The notes under the pieces were generated by a model. That model worked only from the letters and a program-made list of their open reading frames with translations, had not been told where the DNA came from and made no database searches. Below, one piece after another: positions 46,859 through 58,845 of a stretch of DNA of 64,000 bases. This DNA is from Sanghuangporus weigelae. Its lineage: Eukaryota > Basidiomycota > Agaricomycetes > Hymenochaetales > Hymenochaetaceae. Within the stretch, counting starts at the first letter, position 1. Each line of letters begins with the position of its first letter. A program made the position numbers and the translations under genes. The stretch is from the NCBI GenBank assembly GCA_033182465.1, contig CP137322.1:372001-436000 (forward strand), in the 5' to 3' direction.

Positions 46859-48265
46859 TCATTTCTCTAAAATCTGCCAGAATTTGTCCCAAGTAACGTG
46901 ACCACCGAGTGTCTCATGAAATACAAATGTGTCTTCTTCAAGGTTTGCAGCCTTAGCACGCTCGAATTTCTTCCTTGCTTGGTCGGCAGCGAGAAACATC
47001 GACTGCATATCTTGAATCCACATGCAGATTAGTGGCTTATAGAAGTCTGTGCTGTGAATAAGATGCCCAAATTTGGTCGGGAAAGCCCGAATAACACCGA
47101 TTGTTTAGGGCCTGTTCGGCTGCAGCGTGATCTGAGATATTCCCTGCCAAAAAATGCCGCGTGATTTGAGATATAGAGTGAGGTTGAGGTGAGCGTTCGG
47201 TGCACTTTCAGAAATCACGTTCTCACATCACTTCCCTGCCAAATGGACCTCTATCAAAAAACAGCTCAGACCTGTTTTTCAGATAGCGGTATCTCACATC
47301 ATCTGCCACTATCTCATCCATACACAACAACTCAACCACAAAAAAATTAATTAAAAATTACAAAAATAATCTATCCATATGGGCGCACTGCTCCCCAGTT
47401 GAAATTGAATTTACACATGCCTGCAATGTGGTGCTATGGGCTCTCAGCAAAAGTGAGGGTTTGGGACCAGCCGCGAGATGGGGGGTGCAAAAACATTCCC
47501 ACGGTTGAGGTACTCAACTTGCCGCAACTTGCACACTTGCATGGAGGGGAAATCACGATCTCACATCACGCTGCAGCCGAACAGGCTCTTAGAATAAACG
47601 AGCAGCTTGTCCACGTCTGTGTCCAATTCATCAAGAGCATCCGTCTTTATTTCGACGCCATTCGAATAGTGGGTCCCAATCCAGCAAATGACGTAAAAGA
47701 ACGACTCCCATCCAAACCTTTCGAGATGTGGAGGGATTTCTTTCTCAAGCAGATCTATTGCCATGAAACGACGAGTCGCAGTTTGCCTTCCATGTTCTGC
47801 GTCTCTCGGTTCCCCGACAGAAGCCAGATCAAAATCAATGAGGACTCCATGCACGGCGCCGTTGTCACTGTAGCGCACCGTCAAGCTATGGAGGCTGATA
47901 TCACGATGGAGGATTCGTGCTTCGCTGTTGAACAAGAAATGGTGTGCTATTTCGAGGAAACAGTCAAGGTGATACACACTAGACGAGAATTAGAAGCACC
48001 TCGTACTATGTCCCGGATGGCTTCCTTGAAATGATCCAGGTTCGTCAATTCAAATATTGGATGAAGACGCTCCACGACTATTACACGGCAGGTGCGATTC
48101 CCAGTCTCGTCGAAATCTTTGTAATATTCCCTTGGTCTGCATTGGAAACACTGTTCTCCCTTCAGATTATCGATCTTTCTCGCTAATTCGTCCATCAGGA
48201 AGGGCTCCGCAAGGCTCTTATCCTGTATTTGCCTACGATCAGGATCAGCATCGAGCTTCAAGGAG
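46859..48265 (-). pseudogene. FunK1 minus-strand array copy split by a Harbinger-type MITE
   Basis: Exon 1 part ~48265-48000, exon 2 from 47946. HRDISLHSL, DFD and RFGWESFFYVICWI precede the MITE at 47108-47588; the C-terminal part resumes at 47107 and ends at 46859 with HETLGGHVTWDKFWQILEK. 5'-truncated like its partner at 31396. Extra bases near 47052 also disturb the frame, so it is a pseudogene. Confidence 0.85.
47108..47588. mobile_element. PIF/Harbinger-type MITE, 481 bp, TTA duplication
   Basis: Terminal inverted repeats GGGCCTGTTCGGCTGCAG / CTGCAGCCGAACAGGCTC, flanked by TTA at 47105-47107 and 47589-47591. Sub-terminal repeats of GTGATCTGAGATA. There is no transposase. The uninterrupted site is seen in related FunK1 copies (TTGTTTAGAATGAACGAG at 37274 and 53515). 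Confidence 0.85.
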
Positions 48266-48338
48266 TTTTAGTTCTTACAAGGAGATATTTGGCAGTGAGG
48301 TTACCTGTGAGAAGTTTCCGGCAGTGATAAAACAGTGA
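48262..48338 (+). pseudogene. Plus-strand FunK1 tail remnant
   Basis: Counterpart of 32284-32359 (SYKEIFGSEVTCEKFPAVIKQ), abutting the minus-strand fragment. Confidence 0.6.
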
Positions 48339-48655
48339 TAGTAGCCGAGCAGCATCATTATCACAGACTCCCAGTACATAGATTAGGCATAGCAGGTACA
48401 TTCTCTTCGTCGTTTGAAATGTATTTGATTGAGCTACGCTTTATCCATAGCCTACAGAGAGGAAGGCAGACACAGCTTGCAAGGGGAAAGCAAGGATAAC
48501 ATCCCAGGAGGTCATATCCATAAATAAGCCGATTGCATTATTGCTGGAGGATCTAAGCATCTACGAGTTACAGCTCGAATAACAAGACAGTTTACGAATT
48601 AAGCTTATGGCGCAGATGATATAGCTGATCCTACGAGACACCTCCCTGGTCCACA
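48339..48655. other. Repeated 3' flank
   Basis: Contains the GATTGCATTATTGCTGGAGG tail motif near 48530; counterpart of 32360-32695. Confidence 0.55.
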
Positions 48656-49520
48656 TTATTGCGCCAAAATATCCCAGAGCTTGTCCCAAATAACGTGGCC
48701 GCCGAGTGTCTCGTCATCAAAATCCTCAGGATTTGCGTTCTCAGCCACTTTGAAGTCACCCTTCGCTATATCGGCATCTCGGAACATTCTTTGAATGGGT
48801 CTGATCCAGGACAAGAATAAGGGTCTGTAGAAATCCGTGAATAGGGTACGCAAGTCCGGCCTGATGAGCCCGACGAGCGCTGATTGTTTCACTTCACTGA
48901 GTGTGCCATCATCATCTGTGTCCCATGTTTCGAGAGTATCCGTCTCTATTTCGACACCATTCGAATAGTGGGTCCCAATCCAGCAAACGACGTAAAAGAA
49001 CGACTCCCAATCAAATCTTTCGCGGTGCAAAGGGGTTTCTTTCTCGAGCAGATCCATTGCCATGAAACGACGAGTCCCAGTTCGCCTTCCATAGTGTTCT
49101 TCACTGCTCGGTGCTCCGACAGAGGCCAGATCGAAATCAACCAGGACTCCATGTACGGCGCCGTTGTCGCTGTAGCCTACCATCAAATTATGAAGACTGA
49201 TATCACGATGGAAAATGCGTGCTTCGTGGATGAACGAGAAATGGTGTGCTATTTCGAGGAAACAGTCAAGATGAGACACGCTAGAAGAGAATTAAACGAA
49301 CCTAGTACGATGTCCCGGATAGCTTGCTTGAAATGATCCAGGTTCGTCAATTCAAATATTGGATGAGGACGTTCCATGACTACGACATGGCGACAGATGC
49401 GATTACCAGTCTCATCAAAACTTTTCGGAAGTTCTTTTGCGCTGAACCGAAAAAACCGTTCTTTCTTCAAATCGTCAATCTCTTTAGGAGGTAATTTGAC
49501 CATCAGGAGGGACTATGAAG
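48656..49520 (-). pseudogene. FunK1 fragment, second array, counterpart of 32696
   Basis: Exon 1 part up to 49302 and exon 2 49248-48656; HRDISLHNLM, VDFD and RTGTRRFMAMDLL intact. 5'-truncated at the same point as its partner (PPKEIDDLKKERFFRF). The two copies differ at only a few residues. Confidence 0.85.
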
Positions 49521-49578
49521 GCCTACTATTGCCGTACTTCTATTATACCTAGTTTGGGTGTCGAGCTTCAACAGTCGG

Positions 49579-49662
49579 TTCCTTGATGAGGAGACACTTG
49601 GCTTTGGCGGCCCGTTCACCTGTGAGAAAGAATTTCGGGGGAATTACAGTATACAACAATAA
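49579..49662 (+). pseudogene. Plus-strand FunK1 tail remnant
   Basis: FLDEETLGFGGPFTCEKEF, counterpart of 33619-33702. Confidence 0.6.
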
Positions 49663-49967
49663 TCATGATCGAGCGACTTTATCGCACACTCTAAAGACAG
49701 AATAAGCATCTTATGTTATGGATTCATTTCCTGGCCTGTAATGTATTTTGACTATGCTTTAGCTACAGCCTCCAGAAAGGGAGAGAAATGAAATTGTTGC
49801 GGGGAAAGGAACGATGATATTCCAGACGCTCATATCTAATGAATAAACTGATTGTATTATTGCTGGAGGAGGATCTCAGCGCCTACGAGTTACAGCTCGA
49901 AGAATTAGACAGCCTTGACGCAGACCATAAGTCTGCCTAAAGGAGCCAATACGCCTTGATCCACAGT
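49663..49967. other. Repeated 3' flank
   Basis: TGATTGTATTATTGCTGGAGGAGG and ACGAGTTACAGCTCGAAG near 49850-49905. Confidence 0.5.
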
Positions 49968-50835
49968 CAGTTCTTTAAAGTCTTCCAGATCCTGTCCCAA
50001 GTAATGATTCCGCCAAGAGTCTCCTCGTCAAAGACCGACATATCGCGTTCAGGGTTTATGGCTTTAGCACGCCTGGATTTGTTCTTTGCTTGGTGAGCAT
50101 CAAGAAACATCGACTGAATGTCATATACCTATGTCCAATATAGCGGTTTATAGAAGTCCGTGAATAGGGTAGGCAAGTCCGGCTAGATGATCCCGGCTAG
50201 CATCGCTTGTTTAGAATGAACGAGCAGCTTGCCCACGTCTGTGTCCAATTCATCAAGAGCATCCGTCTGTACTTCAGTGCCATTCGAATAATGGGTCCCA
50301 ATCCAGCAAATGATATAAAAGAATGACTCCCAATCAAACCTTTCGAGGTGTGGAGGGTTTTCATTCCCAAGCAGATCTATCGCCATAAAACGACGAGTCG
50401 CAGTTCGCTTTCTATGATATCCCTCGCCACTCGGAAGTCCGACAGAAGCCAGATCAAAATCAATCAGGACTCCATGTACAGCGCCGTCATTATTGTAGCG
50501 CACCATCAAATTATGGAGGCTGATATCAAAATGGAGAATGCGTGCTTCGTGGAAGAACGAGAAATGGTGTGCTATTTCGAGGAAACAGTCAAGGTGAGAC
50601 ACACTAGACGAGAATTAGACGCACCTCGTACTATGTCCCGGATGGCTTGTTTGAAATGATCCAGGTTCGTCAATTCAAATATTGGATGAAGACGCTCCAT
50701 GACTATTACACGGCAGATGCGATTCCCAGTCTCATCAAAGAAACCTGGATGCTCCTTTGCACTGAATTGAAAGAACTGTTCTTTGTTCAAATCGTCGATG
50801 TCTTTAGGAGGTAAGTTGACCATCAGGAGGGACTA
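49968..50835 (-). pseudogene. FunK1 fragment, second array, HFD catalytic loop and premature stop
   Basis: Exon 1 part ~50823-50625 (PPKDIDDLNKEQFFQFSAKE) and exon 2 from 50571. The catalytic loop reads ILHFDISLHN, with Phe in place of Arg. An in-frame TAG at 50183 interrupts it before the C-terminal segment, which persists to 49968. The C-lobe start resembles the 47.6-kb copy while the tail resembles the 34.0-kb copy, so it is a mosaic. Confidence 0.82.
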
Positions 50836-50852
50836 TGAAAGTCAATAGTTGG

Positions 50853-50932
50853 TTCCTAGACGAGGAGACACTTAGCTTTGGCGGCCCGGTCACCTGTGAG
50901 AATTTCGGGAGAATTATAAAACACACAATAAT
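50853..50932 (+). pseudogene. Plus-strand FunK1 tail remnant
   Basis: FLDEETLSFGGPVTCENFG, again a bare FunK1 tail facing a minus-strand fragment. Confidence 0.6.
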
Positions 50933-51248
50933 CTTGATCGAGCGAGCGACTTTATCGCACACTCTCGGGAAAGATAGAGTAAGCATCTTATGTTATAGAT
51001 TCATTTAACTTTGCTCTAGATATAGTCACTGGAAATGAAGAGAAGTGAAATTATTGCGGGGATTGAAGGAACGATGATATTCCATTCCAAGAGATCATAT
51101 CCAATAAATAAACCGATTGTATAATTGCTAGTGGATCTGAGCGCCTATGAATTACAGCTCGAAGAATTTGACAGCATACGAATTAATTCCGTGGTGCAGA
51201 CGTTAAATCTGATTCTACAAGACCCAGAATGCACCGATGCACAATCAA
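50933..51248. other. Repeated 3' flank
   Basis: AATAAACCGATTGTATAATTGC and ATTACAGCTCGAAG near 51105-51165. Confidence 0.5.
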
Positions 51249-53923
51249 TCAGTTCTTTAAAATCTGCCAGAATTTGTCCCAAATAACGTGACCACCGAGT
51301 GTCTCATAAAATACAAGGGTGTCTGCTTCACGGTTAGTATGCCCGAATTTCTTCCTTGCTTGATCGGCAGCAAGAAACATCGACTGCATGTCTTCCATCC
51401 ACGAGGAGACTAACGGCTTATAGAAATCCGTAAACAGGATGCGCAAGTCTGGATCACTATGTCCAAACAGCACCGATTGCTTAGACCAGATGAGCAGCTG
51501 GTCCACGTCCGTGTCCCATTCCTTAAAAGCATCCGTCTGTATTTCGGTGCCATTTGAATAGTGGGTACCGATCCAGCAAATGACGTAGAAGAATGATTCC
51601 CAGTCAAATCTCTCGAGGTGTAGGGGTGTTTGTCCCGTGAGAAGTTCCTTTGACATGAAACGCCGAGTCCCAGTTCGCCGTCCGTGGTGTTCTTCACCTA
51701 CAGGTTCCCCAACAGAAGCCAGATCGAAATCAATCAGGACTCCATGCACAGCGTCGTCATCACTGTCGCGTACCATCAAATTATGAAGACTGATATCACG
51801 ATGGAGAATGCGTGCTTCGCTGATGAACAAGAAATGGTGTGCTATTCCAAGGAAACAGTCAGAACGAGAAACATTGAACGAAAAGCAAACGAACCTAGTA
51901 CGATGTCTCGGATAGCTTGCTTGAAATGGTCCAGGTTCTTCAATTCAAATATTGGATAAAGGCGCTCCATGACTATTACACGGCAGATGCGATTCCCAGT
52001 TTCGTTGAATTTCCTCAAGTTGTCATAGTTTTCCGTTCTCCATCGAAAAGACTTGTCTTTCGTCAGATTGTCGATATCTTTCGTCGATTTCACCATTGGT
52101 AGGGCCTCAGCAAGACTCCTGCTGCCGTATTTCGTTCTATGAACAGTATCGGCGTCTGCGTCGAGCGTCGATAGCTGCTTTCTGCCATCCTTCAAGATCT
52201 CTGCCTCCGAAGGTCGTCGCGCTGCAGGCCAGCTAATTTTGACTGCAAAGACCTTCTCGTCTGCGACTCCGTAGCCCAGAAATACTGCCGTTCCTCTACT
52301 GATCAGCCCATATGGGCGGCGCCTACCGATTTCTGAAGTGAGATATAGTTCGTAATTGTCGACAGACAGTGTGAACAAGAAGTCGGTTGTTCCTTCGACT
52401 CCGGTTGTGGGAAGGCGTGCACGGGCCTCGGCGATCGATTTCGTCGTCCTTCAAGTCTTCAAGGAATCCAATTTCCGAAGAATTCATTTCCGTCAACCTC
52501 TTGAGAACCAGCGCATATGTGTACAAATCGTCAACAAAGCTGAACTCCTCCGAATAGACTGGTCCAGCTCGGTCATAATACGCTAGAGTCAATTTCTCAT
52601 CTATTATAAGGAATTCCAAGACGTGCCGTCGATTAGGAACAGCTGAGACTTGATCTATAGCATATTTCCCGCCGCACATCAGCAGATCGGAGCGCGCCTC
52701 GCCAAGCCTGAACCTCTTATGCCTATTTGCCTGGCTACCTTCTGACACCTTTCGTTTTGGTGCAGGAATGCCCTGTAGTCTTGCACCACTAGTACTGCTG
52801 TGAGAAACGGGCATCGAAGATGAATGCGATTTATGGATCTCCGGAGCAACTCCTACGTCTGAGCTACCCCCGCCATCCCGAGAAGGTGACGTGTATTCCG
52901 ATGGATGCTCATTCACCGAAGACTGACCGATCTTTATTTCTTTCAGGCGCATCTTGAACTCGACAGCAACCTTGATGTCTTTCCACTGCCAGGAAACAGA
53001 TACACCACCACTCTGGCGTGGTCCAGAACGATTGTAAGTCTTCCATTTGTCGTTTGCAACGTCCGGATGCGCACTGCTGACGGCGACAACATCAGGCTTG
53101 CGCTTGCTGCCGCACAATCCCTCTATCAAGTGCGGATCGTTTCGAGCGAAAAGAATGGTCCGGGTCTCGAACTGCGAAATGATGTGGTCGAACTGCGAAA
53201 TGATGTGGTCGAACTGCGAAATGATGTGGTCGAACTGCGAAATGATGTGGTCGAACTGCGAAATGATGTGGTTTTCACAAAACGGCCCATAGCGAAGCGT
53301 CTCGCCAGTCACGCTCTCGCAATATTCGCTGCGCGATTGCAAGACGTCTTCACTAGATGCAGCAGCATTCACGGAAGCATTCTTTGCATCAAGGTCCTGC
53401 TCGAGCACTCCTAGGCGAGCAAGAAAATTCCTGAGAGGAAGAGTTACGGAATCCTTCAGGTCCATTTCGTTGTACTTGTCGATGGTATCTACATTGGCAA
53501 CGAATAACACCGATTGTTTAGAATGAACGAGCAGCTTGTCCACGTCTGTGTCCAATTCATCAAGAGCATCCGTCTTTATTTCGACGTCATTCGAATAGTG
53601 GGTCCCAATCCAGCAAATGATGTAAAAGAACGACTCCCATCCAAACCTTTCGAGATGTGGAGGGATTTCTTTCTCGAGCAGATCTATTGCCATGAAACGA
53701 CAAGTCACAGTTCGCCGTCCGTGATGTTCATCGCCGCCCAGTTCCCCAACAGAAGCCAGATCAAAATCAATCAAGACTCCATGTACAGCGCCGTCATTAT
53801 TGTAATGCACCATCAAGTTATGGAGGCTGACATCACGATGGAGAATTCGTGCTTCGCTATTGAACAAGAAATGATGCGCTATTTCGAGGAAACAGTCAAG
53901 GTGAGACACACTAGACGAGAGCT
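51249..53923 (-). pseudogene. Fused FunK1 copy: C-lobe fragment joined in frame to a second kinase, with a 21-bp repeat expansion
   Basis: Counterpart of 35086-37680. From 53923 a C-lobe piece (HRDVSLHNLM, DFD, RFGWESFFYIICWIG) reads on in frame through DELDTDVDKLLVHSKQSVLF into the N-terminal region of a second FunK1 (VDTIDKYNEMDLKDSVT). The region then carries five HIISQFD/E units (53160-53275). A 2-base loss near 52436, relative to the partner, shifts the frame before FAVKISWPAARR; the correct frame resumes to exon 1 end 51895 and exon 2 51841-51249, with intact HRDISLHNLM and DFD. Probably a pseudogene. Confidence 0.85.
53160..53275 (-). repeat. 21-bp tandem repeat inside the fused FunK1
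   Basis: Five head-to-tail units of GAACTGCGAAATGATGTGGT(C), encoding HIISQFD. The partner at about 37007-37027 has a single unit, so the expansion happened after the block was duplicated and kept the frame. Confidence 0.9.
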
Positions 53924-56391
53924 TCGCACCCTCGGGGGTGATGTCGCTTTCGGGGAGCATGATGGATATGCAGTAAGTTTCCTATCTCTTTAAGTTGGTT
54001 GTTTGTATATTCATGAGCACTTTTCTAGTCTTGCACTTGACCGCGAGAGGCAAGCCATGCAGACGCGTCCGACGACGGTTGATTTGGGGAGCAACGCTCC
54101 TTCTATTCGACACAGTCAAATCTTCCCGCGACGCGCATCGGTATCTGTCGATCGCGACGTCGTCCCGTCTCGCGGACTGGACCGACCGAAGAAAAAGAAG
54201 GGCCTCGCGAAGATCTGGGGCATGGTCAGAGGCAACAAAGGCTCGAAGACCGAAGCTCAACGTGCGCGGGATGTCACACCCGTCGAGCGATCTGAGGATG
54301 ACACGCCGCTCGCTCCGCCACCACCGTTATCGTACCTTGTGAATCGTACCTCTCGAGATCGATCAATGTCGAATGCGTCGAGGCGTACGGCTGTACCGCC
54401 TGGGACGGGTGGGGGGCCTTCTAACGGAGCGCTCCCTACTCCGACGTCGATACGAAATACGTGGTTGGAGGATGCAACGGTGTCAAGAGGTATGGGAGGT
54501 ATGTTACCTGCGCACACGGAGGAATCGCACAGTAATGCGAATGGGTATGGTGGACCTGAATCGGATACGACGAGAACGGCTATGCAAGGCCAATCTGTGG
54601 GTGGTGAACCCGAAGTACGACAGCGTTCGCAGGATTACGGACCGGAGTTGAGGGGACCTGTTATCCAGACACCGGGTTCTCCACGACCGATATCGGTATA
54701 CTCATTGCACAAGTCGCTCCCGCCTTTACCGAACGAGGCTCCGGCGAGCCAGTCGATGCCTACGCCTATCGACTCGCCGAGGCCTGTGACGATGTTCGAT
54801 ATGAACACGCATTCGCACCTGAGTGCGCTGAATATGAATGAGCAGCGCAATGAGATGCTTGGTTCTCCGCAGCCTTACTTCTCTCGTGATGTTCGTCGAC
54901 AGTCGTTTGGCGGGATGGCGTCCCGACCGGACTTGACCGCGTCGGGTACGTTCCCTCTGTCGTCTGGGCGTGGAAATACTCGGTCTGGGATGGGAGCGGC
55001 GCAAGATCCGTTTGGATACTCACCGTATTCTGAGATGGGGACTATGAGGATGTCGGTTTCGGGGTCACGTTCTACGGGGAGGCTAGGGCTTGGACTCGCA
55101 GCGGACGATACCGTGCGGTGCGAGAGTGATAAGACGGTCGGGAAGCGGAGGAGCAGGTTCGGGTTGTCGAACCTCATTGGGAAGATGACAGGCGGGTCAC
55201 GCACGAGCATGAACGCCAATAACAACAACAATAGCAACGCAAGTGAGGGACGTCTGTCCGTCGCCGTCTCCCCTCCCGGTCCGCCCACGAGCGAGTCGGA
55301 CCAGCATCAGGATGGGTCGCCCTCGGTGACGGAGTACGGTGTGGGGAATGGGAGCAGTCGGTCACGACATAATGGGAATGGGTATATGACGCCTGGGCAG
55401 GGCGCGTCGAGGATGAGCGTTGCGTCGAGGCGCGCGATCGAGGAGCTTGTGGATCAGGACCCGAAGTTCGTTGCGTATCGATACCCGTCTGTGGACCAGA
55501 ACATCGCGCTGCTTCGTTGACGTTGTCGAACGTTCCAAGTGGGAGTTTGTGTCTGTGTTTTGTGAATGTATCTGCGTTCGTGTCTGCGTGACCCCGTGTA
55601 CGTCAGGTATTGCCCTCTCGATCTTATCTTGTCTTTTGTCCGTCCTTTCCGCAAGCCCCACTTTTTACGTGCGCACAAAGTAGCGATTCCTGTCTTTATG
55701 GCATGCTTTACGTCCTCTCTCTCTTTTTTTTTCAATTCCGCTCAGACTTCACACTCTCAGACTCTCGTTCCCGCTCTCACTCTCGCTCGTTCCTGCTACT
55801 ATTCCCACTCTTTATTCTCGCTTTCTTTCATTCCTGTCGTTCCTCACTTGACTTGACATTCGTCCCCAACCTACAACACTGCGTAACGTTTCCTTTCCTT
55901 TCTTCGGGGTCTCCTCCAGGTCTTTTTTCAAGTCTGATACTCTCAACTTTTTCTTATTGTTTTGCATTTTCGTTTTCGTTCCCGTTTCCGTTTTTCCGAT
56001 TTCATTTCAAAAATGATTAATCCGTTAATTAATTAATTAACTCTATTCCTTCATCATCCATTCTGTAGGTCATTTCCTTTCTCTGGTACTATGTGATACT
56101 TGAGTGATTCGATTCGATTCGATTCAGTTTGATGCATTTGTGAGATTGCGATTGCGTCCCATTATTCTAACGGCGATCAAGTCGAAACCAAGTTATATAT
56201 AAAGAATGGGACATGAACCAGATGATAATGAACTCAGGTGTATCAAAAAAGTGTTGCTACTCAGCATTTACAACATTTTGCTTCATTTTTTTTTCTCGTT
56301 TCAGCGCCAGAATGATAAATCAATCAATTGATCACTGTTATCTGTCCGAAACTGAAGAAAATGAGTGTGTAAAAAGTACTTATACAAAGTA
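53923..56391 (+). pseudogene. Duplicate of exon 3 and 3' flank of the low-complexity gene, copy 3
   Basis: Same junction with the FunK1 intron as at 37680, then intron 2 and an undeleted exon 3 frame ending at 55520. Differs from the parent by scattered substitutions (for example GSKTEAQ for SSKSETQ). The 3' flank resumes after the TA element at 58563 and leads directly into NIMA-like kinase C, as in the parental order. Confidence 0.9.
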
Positions 56392-58562
56392 CAGTCATTT
56401 ACCGGTTCTTTAAACAGTACCATTCCTTTGAACACTTGAATTTCCTCCCTCAATTCTTCTTCCCTTGTCACGAAAAAAATCACACAGATGCAGAGAATAT
56501 GTAATGATAATATCAAATTTCAGAAAATTTGAGTGATGTGTTCAGTGTAGAGAAATTGTGCACTGGCTAATTTGGCTGTATTTGGTTGAGTTTAACTTGC
56601 AATAATTGCTCTTGAGCTTGTTCTGGCCAATTTATATAGAAGATAGCTGCACATATCACTAAAGTATCATCATGGGTGCGTCTGTGCAAAGTTTGAAGAG
56701 AAAACAATAACTCTACAAATTAATGCAGGGGAAATAAACAGAAAGTGTGACAGATGGGAGGAACATGCTAAGATCGGCGGTTGTATTGCCATACTGAGAA
56801 CTAGCACCATGATGGTAAACTCTAATGTCACACGGTGTTCAAAGGAGTGGTTTTTGTGACATTCTTGCATCTTTTTTCTTTCATCGATAATAATTTCTCC
56901 TGTACAATTTACAGCTTTGAAAGGATCTGCTCAAAATCTCACATCAGGATCGACGCGATCAGCAGATCCACACGATCAGCTTTCCAAACGTGACCGATAA
57001 CCAAGCCAGCTATCACGAGCCCAAGCGATCGAGCGGCCTAGGCAACAGTAACCCGTTACCACCCGAGCGCTAGAAGCACCGAAGCGGATACGTAATCCCG
57101 CTAACAGTTAACACCGCCGACCGCCTATTACCGTAGACTACCACTCTAACGCCGCCGACCAAGCAACCAGAGCGACCTCGATCAAAAGAAGCGATCGAAC
57201 TTCTTAGAAGTCCAGAAGCACAACTACTAAAGCCTAAACGCTAAAAGGCTAAAGGCTAATAAGGTTTATAGAGACCTCACTGGCATTTTAGCACTGTCAA
57301 GTCTGTGCATGAGTTTACATGGTCCTTTATGAAGTATACTATTTAGTATGCATGGCAACAGTTGGCACACGTGACTGTTACATCGAAACCGAGCGACACC
57401 TTCAAAATACAATGCATTCCAATCCACCAAACCCAATAGTACCCAAGAAATGAGAGGAACTCACGATCACAACTCGAACCCCTCAAACTGCAAACCCAAT
57501 AACTTGGAGAATGATTGGATGGTATAGACCGGAGTTGCACACACCATGTCCAGCATCTACAATACAGGCAAACCTTTATTTACCAAGAGATGCGAACCTG
57601 GAGACCAAGCAGTTACAACTCCTTATACAATGAAGGATATGGCGCTATATTCGAGATATACGATACGAAGGCAAAGCATGGCTAGTCACCAGAACCTAGC
57701 AGAACCCGCCAGCAGAGCTTATACAGTTCATGATATGCCTTGGACTATACTCTACACCGACCAGACACCTTAACACTGACGTGCGAGTTATGCTTACCCT
57801 CGCTGGACCTCGAGATGAATTCTGAAGAATCATATACCAAGCAGCCTACATCGCTCCAAGAGCCAAGATGCCACTCAACGACGGCAATGACATCATTATG
57901 GAGTACTGACACTGGAGCATTCCATATCGGAGCACCACCTTTATTGTCTCAGTCAGCAACTCCACAGAATACTGTCATAGTGGAGACAATCTTACAAAGA
58001 TTGGAGCAAAGTGAAGCGAAGCGCAGCAGGATGACAAAGGGACAGATGTAATGGTGGAGAAAAGTGAAGTAAAGTGGAAACAGGATGAGTAAGAAATAGG
58101 ATGGAAAATGGAATATCTGGGAGCATAAATAGCTGTAGGATTAGGCCCTCATTTCCCCATCTTTCGATCCTCTTAACACACTGGTGTAAAGCTTGCCCTA
58201 CAGCGAGCTTTTACTGTGTGCTTTGTACTATCACGCCTCTTGGAAATCCCAATCTGCTTTACTATCAACTCGTATCTGAAAGCATCCATAACTCGGACCG
58301 CGACTAAGAAGGCTAGTAAGGGACCGTGTGGTACAGCCAGACGTGGGTAGAAAAGATCACCTCTACACAACACACCACTGCTTAGGCAAAAGGATCGAAC
58401 CGGTGTAACTCCGGGCCTACTCCCTAACAAGCTTGAAAAAAATAGTGAATGTTGCCCTCGTCAAGGGCTATCAGAATATGTACTTGATATATATAAATCG
58501 GCTGTGTAGTGAGCTAGGCGAGTGCATCTGTATTGAGTGTTCAAAGGACTGGTAAATGACTG
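56392..58562. mobile_element. TA-flanked DNA element (host of a solo LTR)
   Basis: Terminal inverted repeats CAGTCATTTACC / GGTAAATGACTG with TA at 56390-56391 and 58563-58564; the parental site at about 9440 has one TA and no insert. Without the LTR and its duplication it is about 654 bp and has no transposase, so it is a non-autonomous Tc1/mariner-like element. Confidence 0.8.
56918..58429 (+). mobile_element. Solo LTR (1512 bp) with AGCTT target duplication, nested
   Basis: Fossil LTR with the same TG..CA termini and length as 40903-42414, with its own 5-bp duplication AGCTT (56913-56917, 58430-58434), inside the TA element. It is therefore an independent, later insertion. TATA-like CATAAATAG near 58124. 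Confidence 0.82.
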
Positions 58563-58564
58563 TA

Positions 58565-58845
58565 TTGTCAGAGGGACTGCGAGCTACAGAACATCTAAAA
58601 ATAAAAATACATCCAATCAAAGATTACTGAAGGCATTGCTGAGTGAGATACATTGGTTTTGGAATACAGTTTCTATAGGAATGAATGGGTGATCAAGTGC
58701 TAAGCAAAGATGGGAATGTAATATGAATAGAAAATCAGAAGTAAATTAGGTGAAGGGTATGATCCGGTGAAAGTAGAATGGGTGAGACTGCCAGCAACAA
58801 ATCAATCATATTGTGGACATGTCCTTTATCCATGGAGATGCTTCA
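58565..58845. other. Shared flank between exon 3 duplicate and NIMA-like kinase C
   Basis: Matches 9445-9729 (ACTGCGAGCTACAGAACATC onward); 3' flank of the kinase gene. Confidence 0.6.

Noticed and set aside
53160-53275. CRISPR-like array
   Set aside because: Units are contiguous without spacers, lie in a coding frame, and the genome is eukaryotic.
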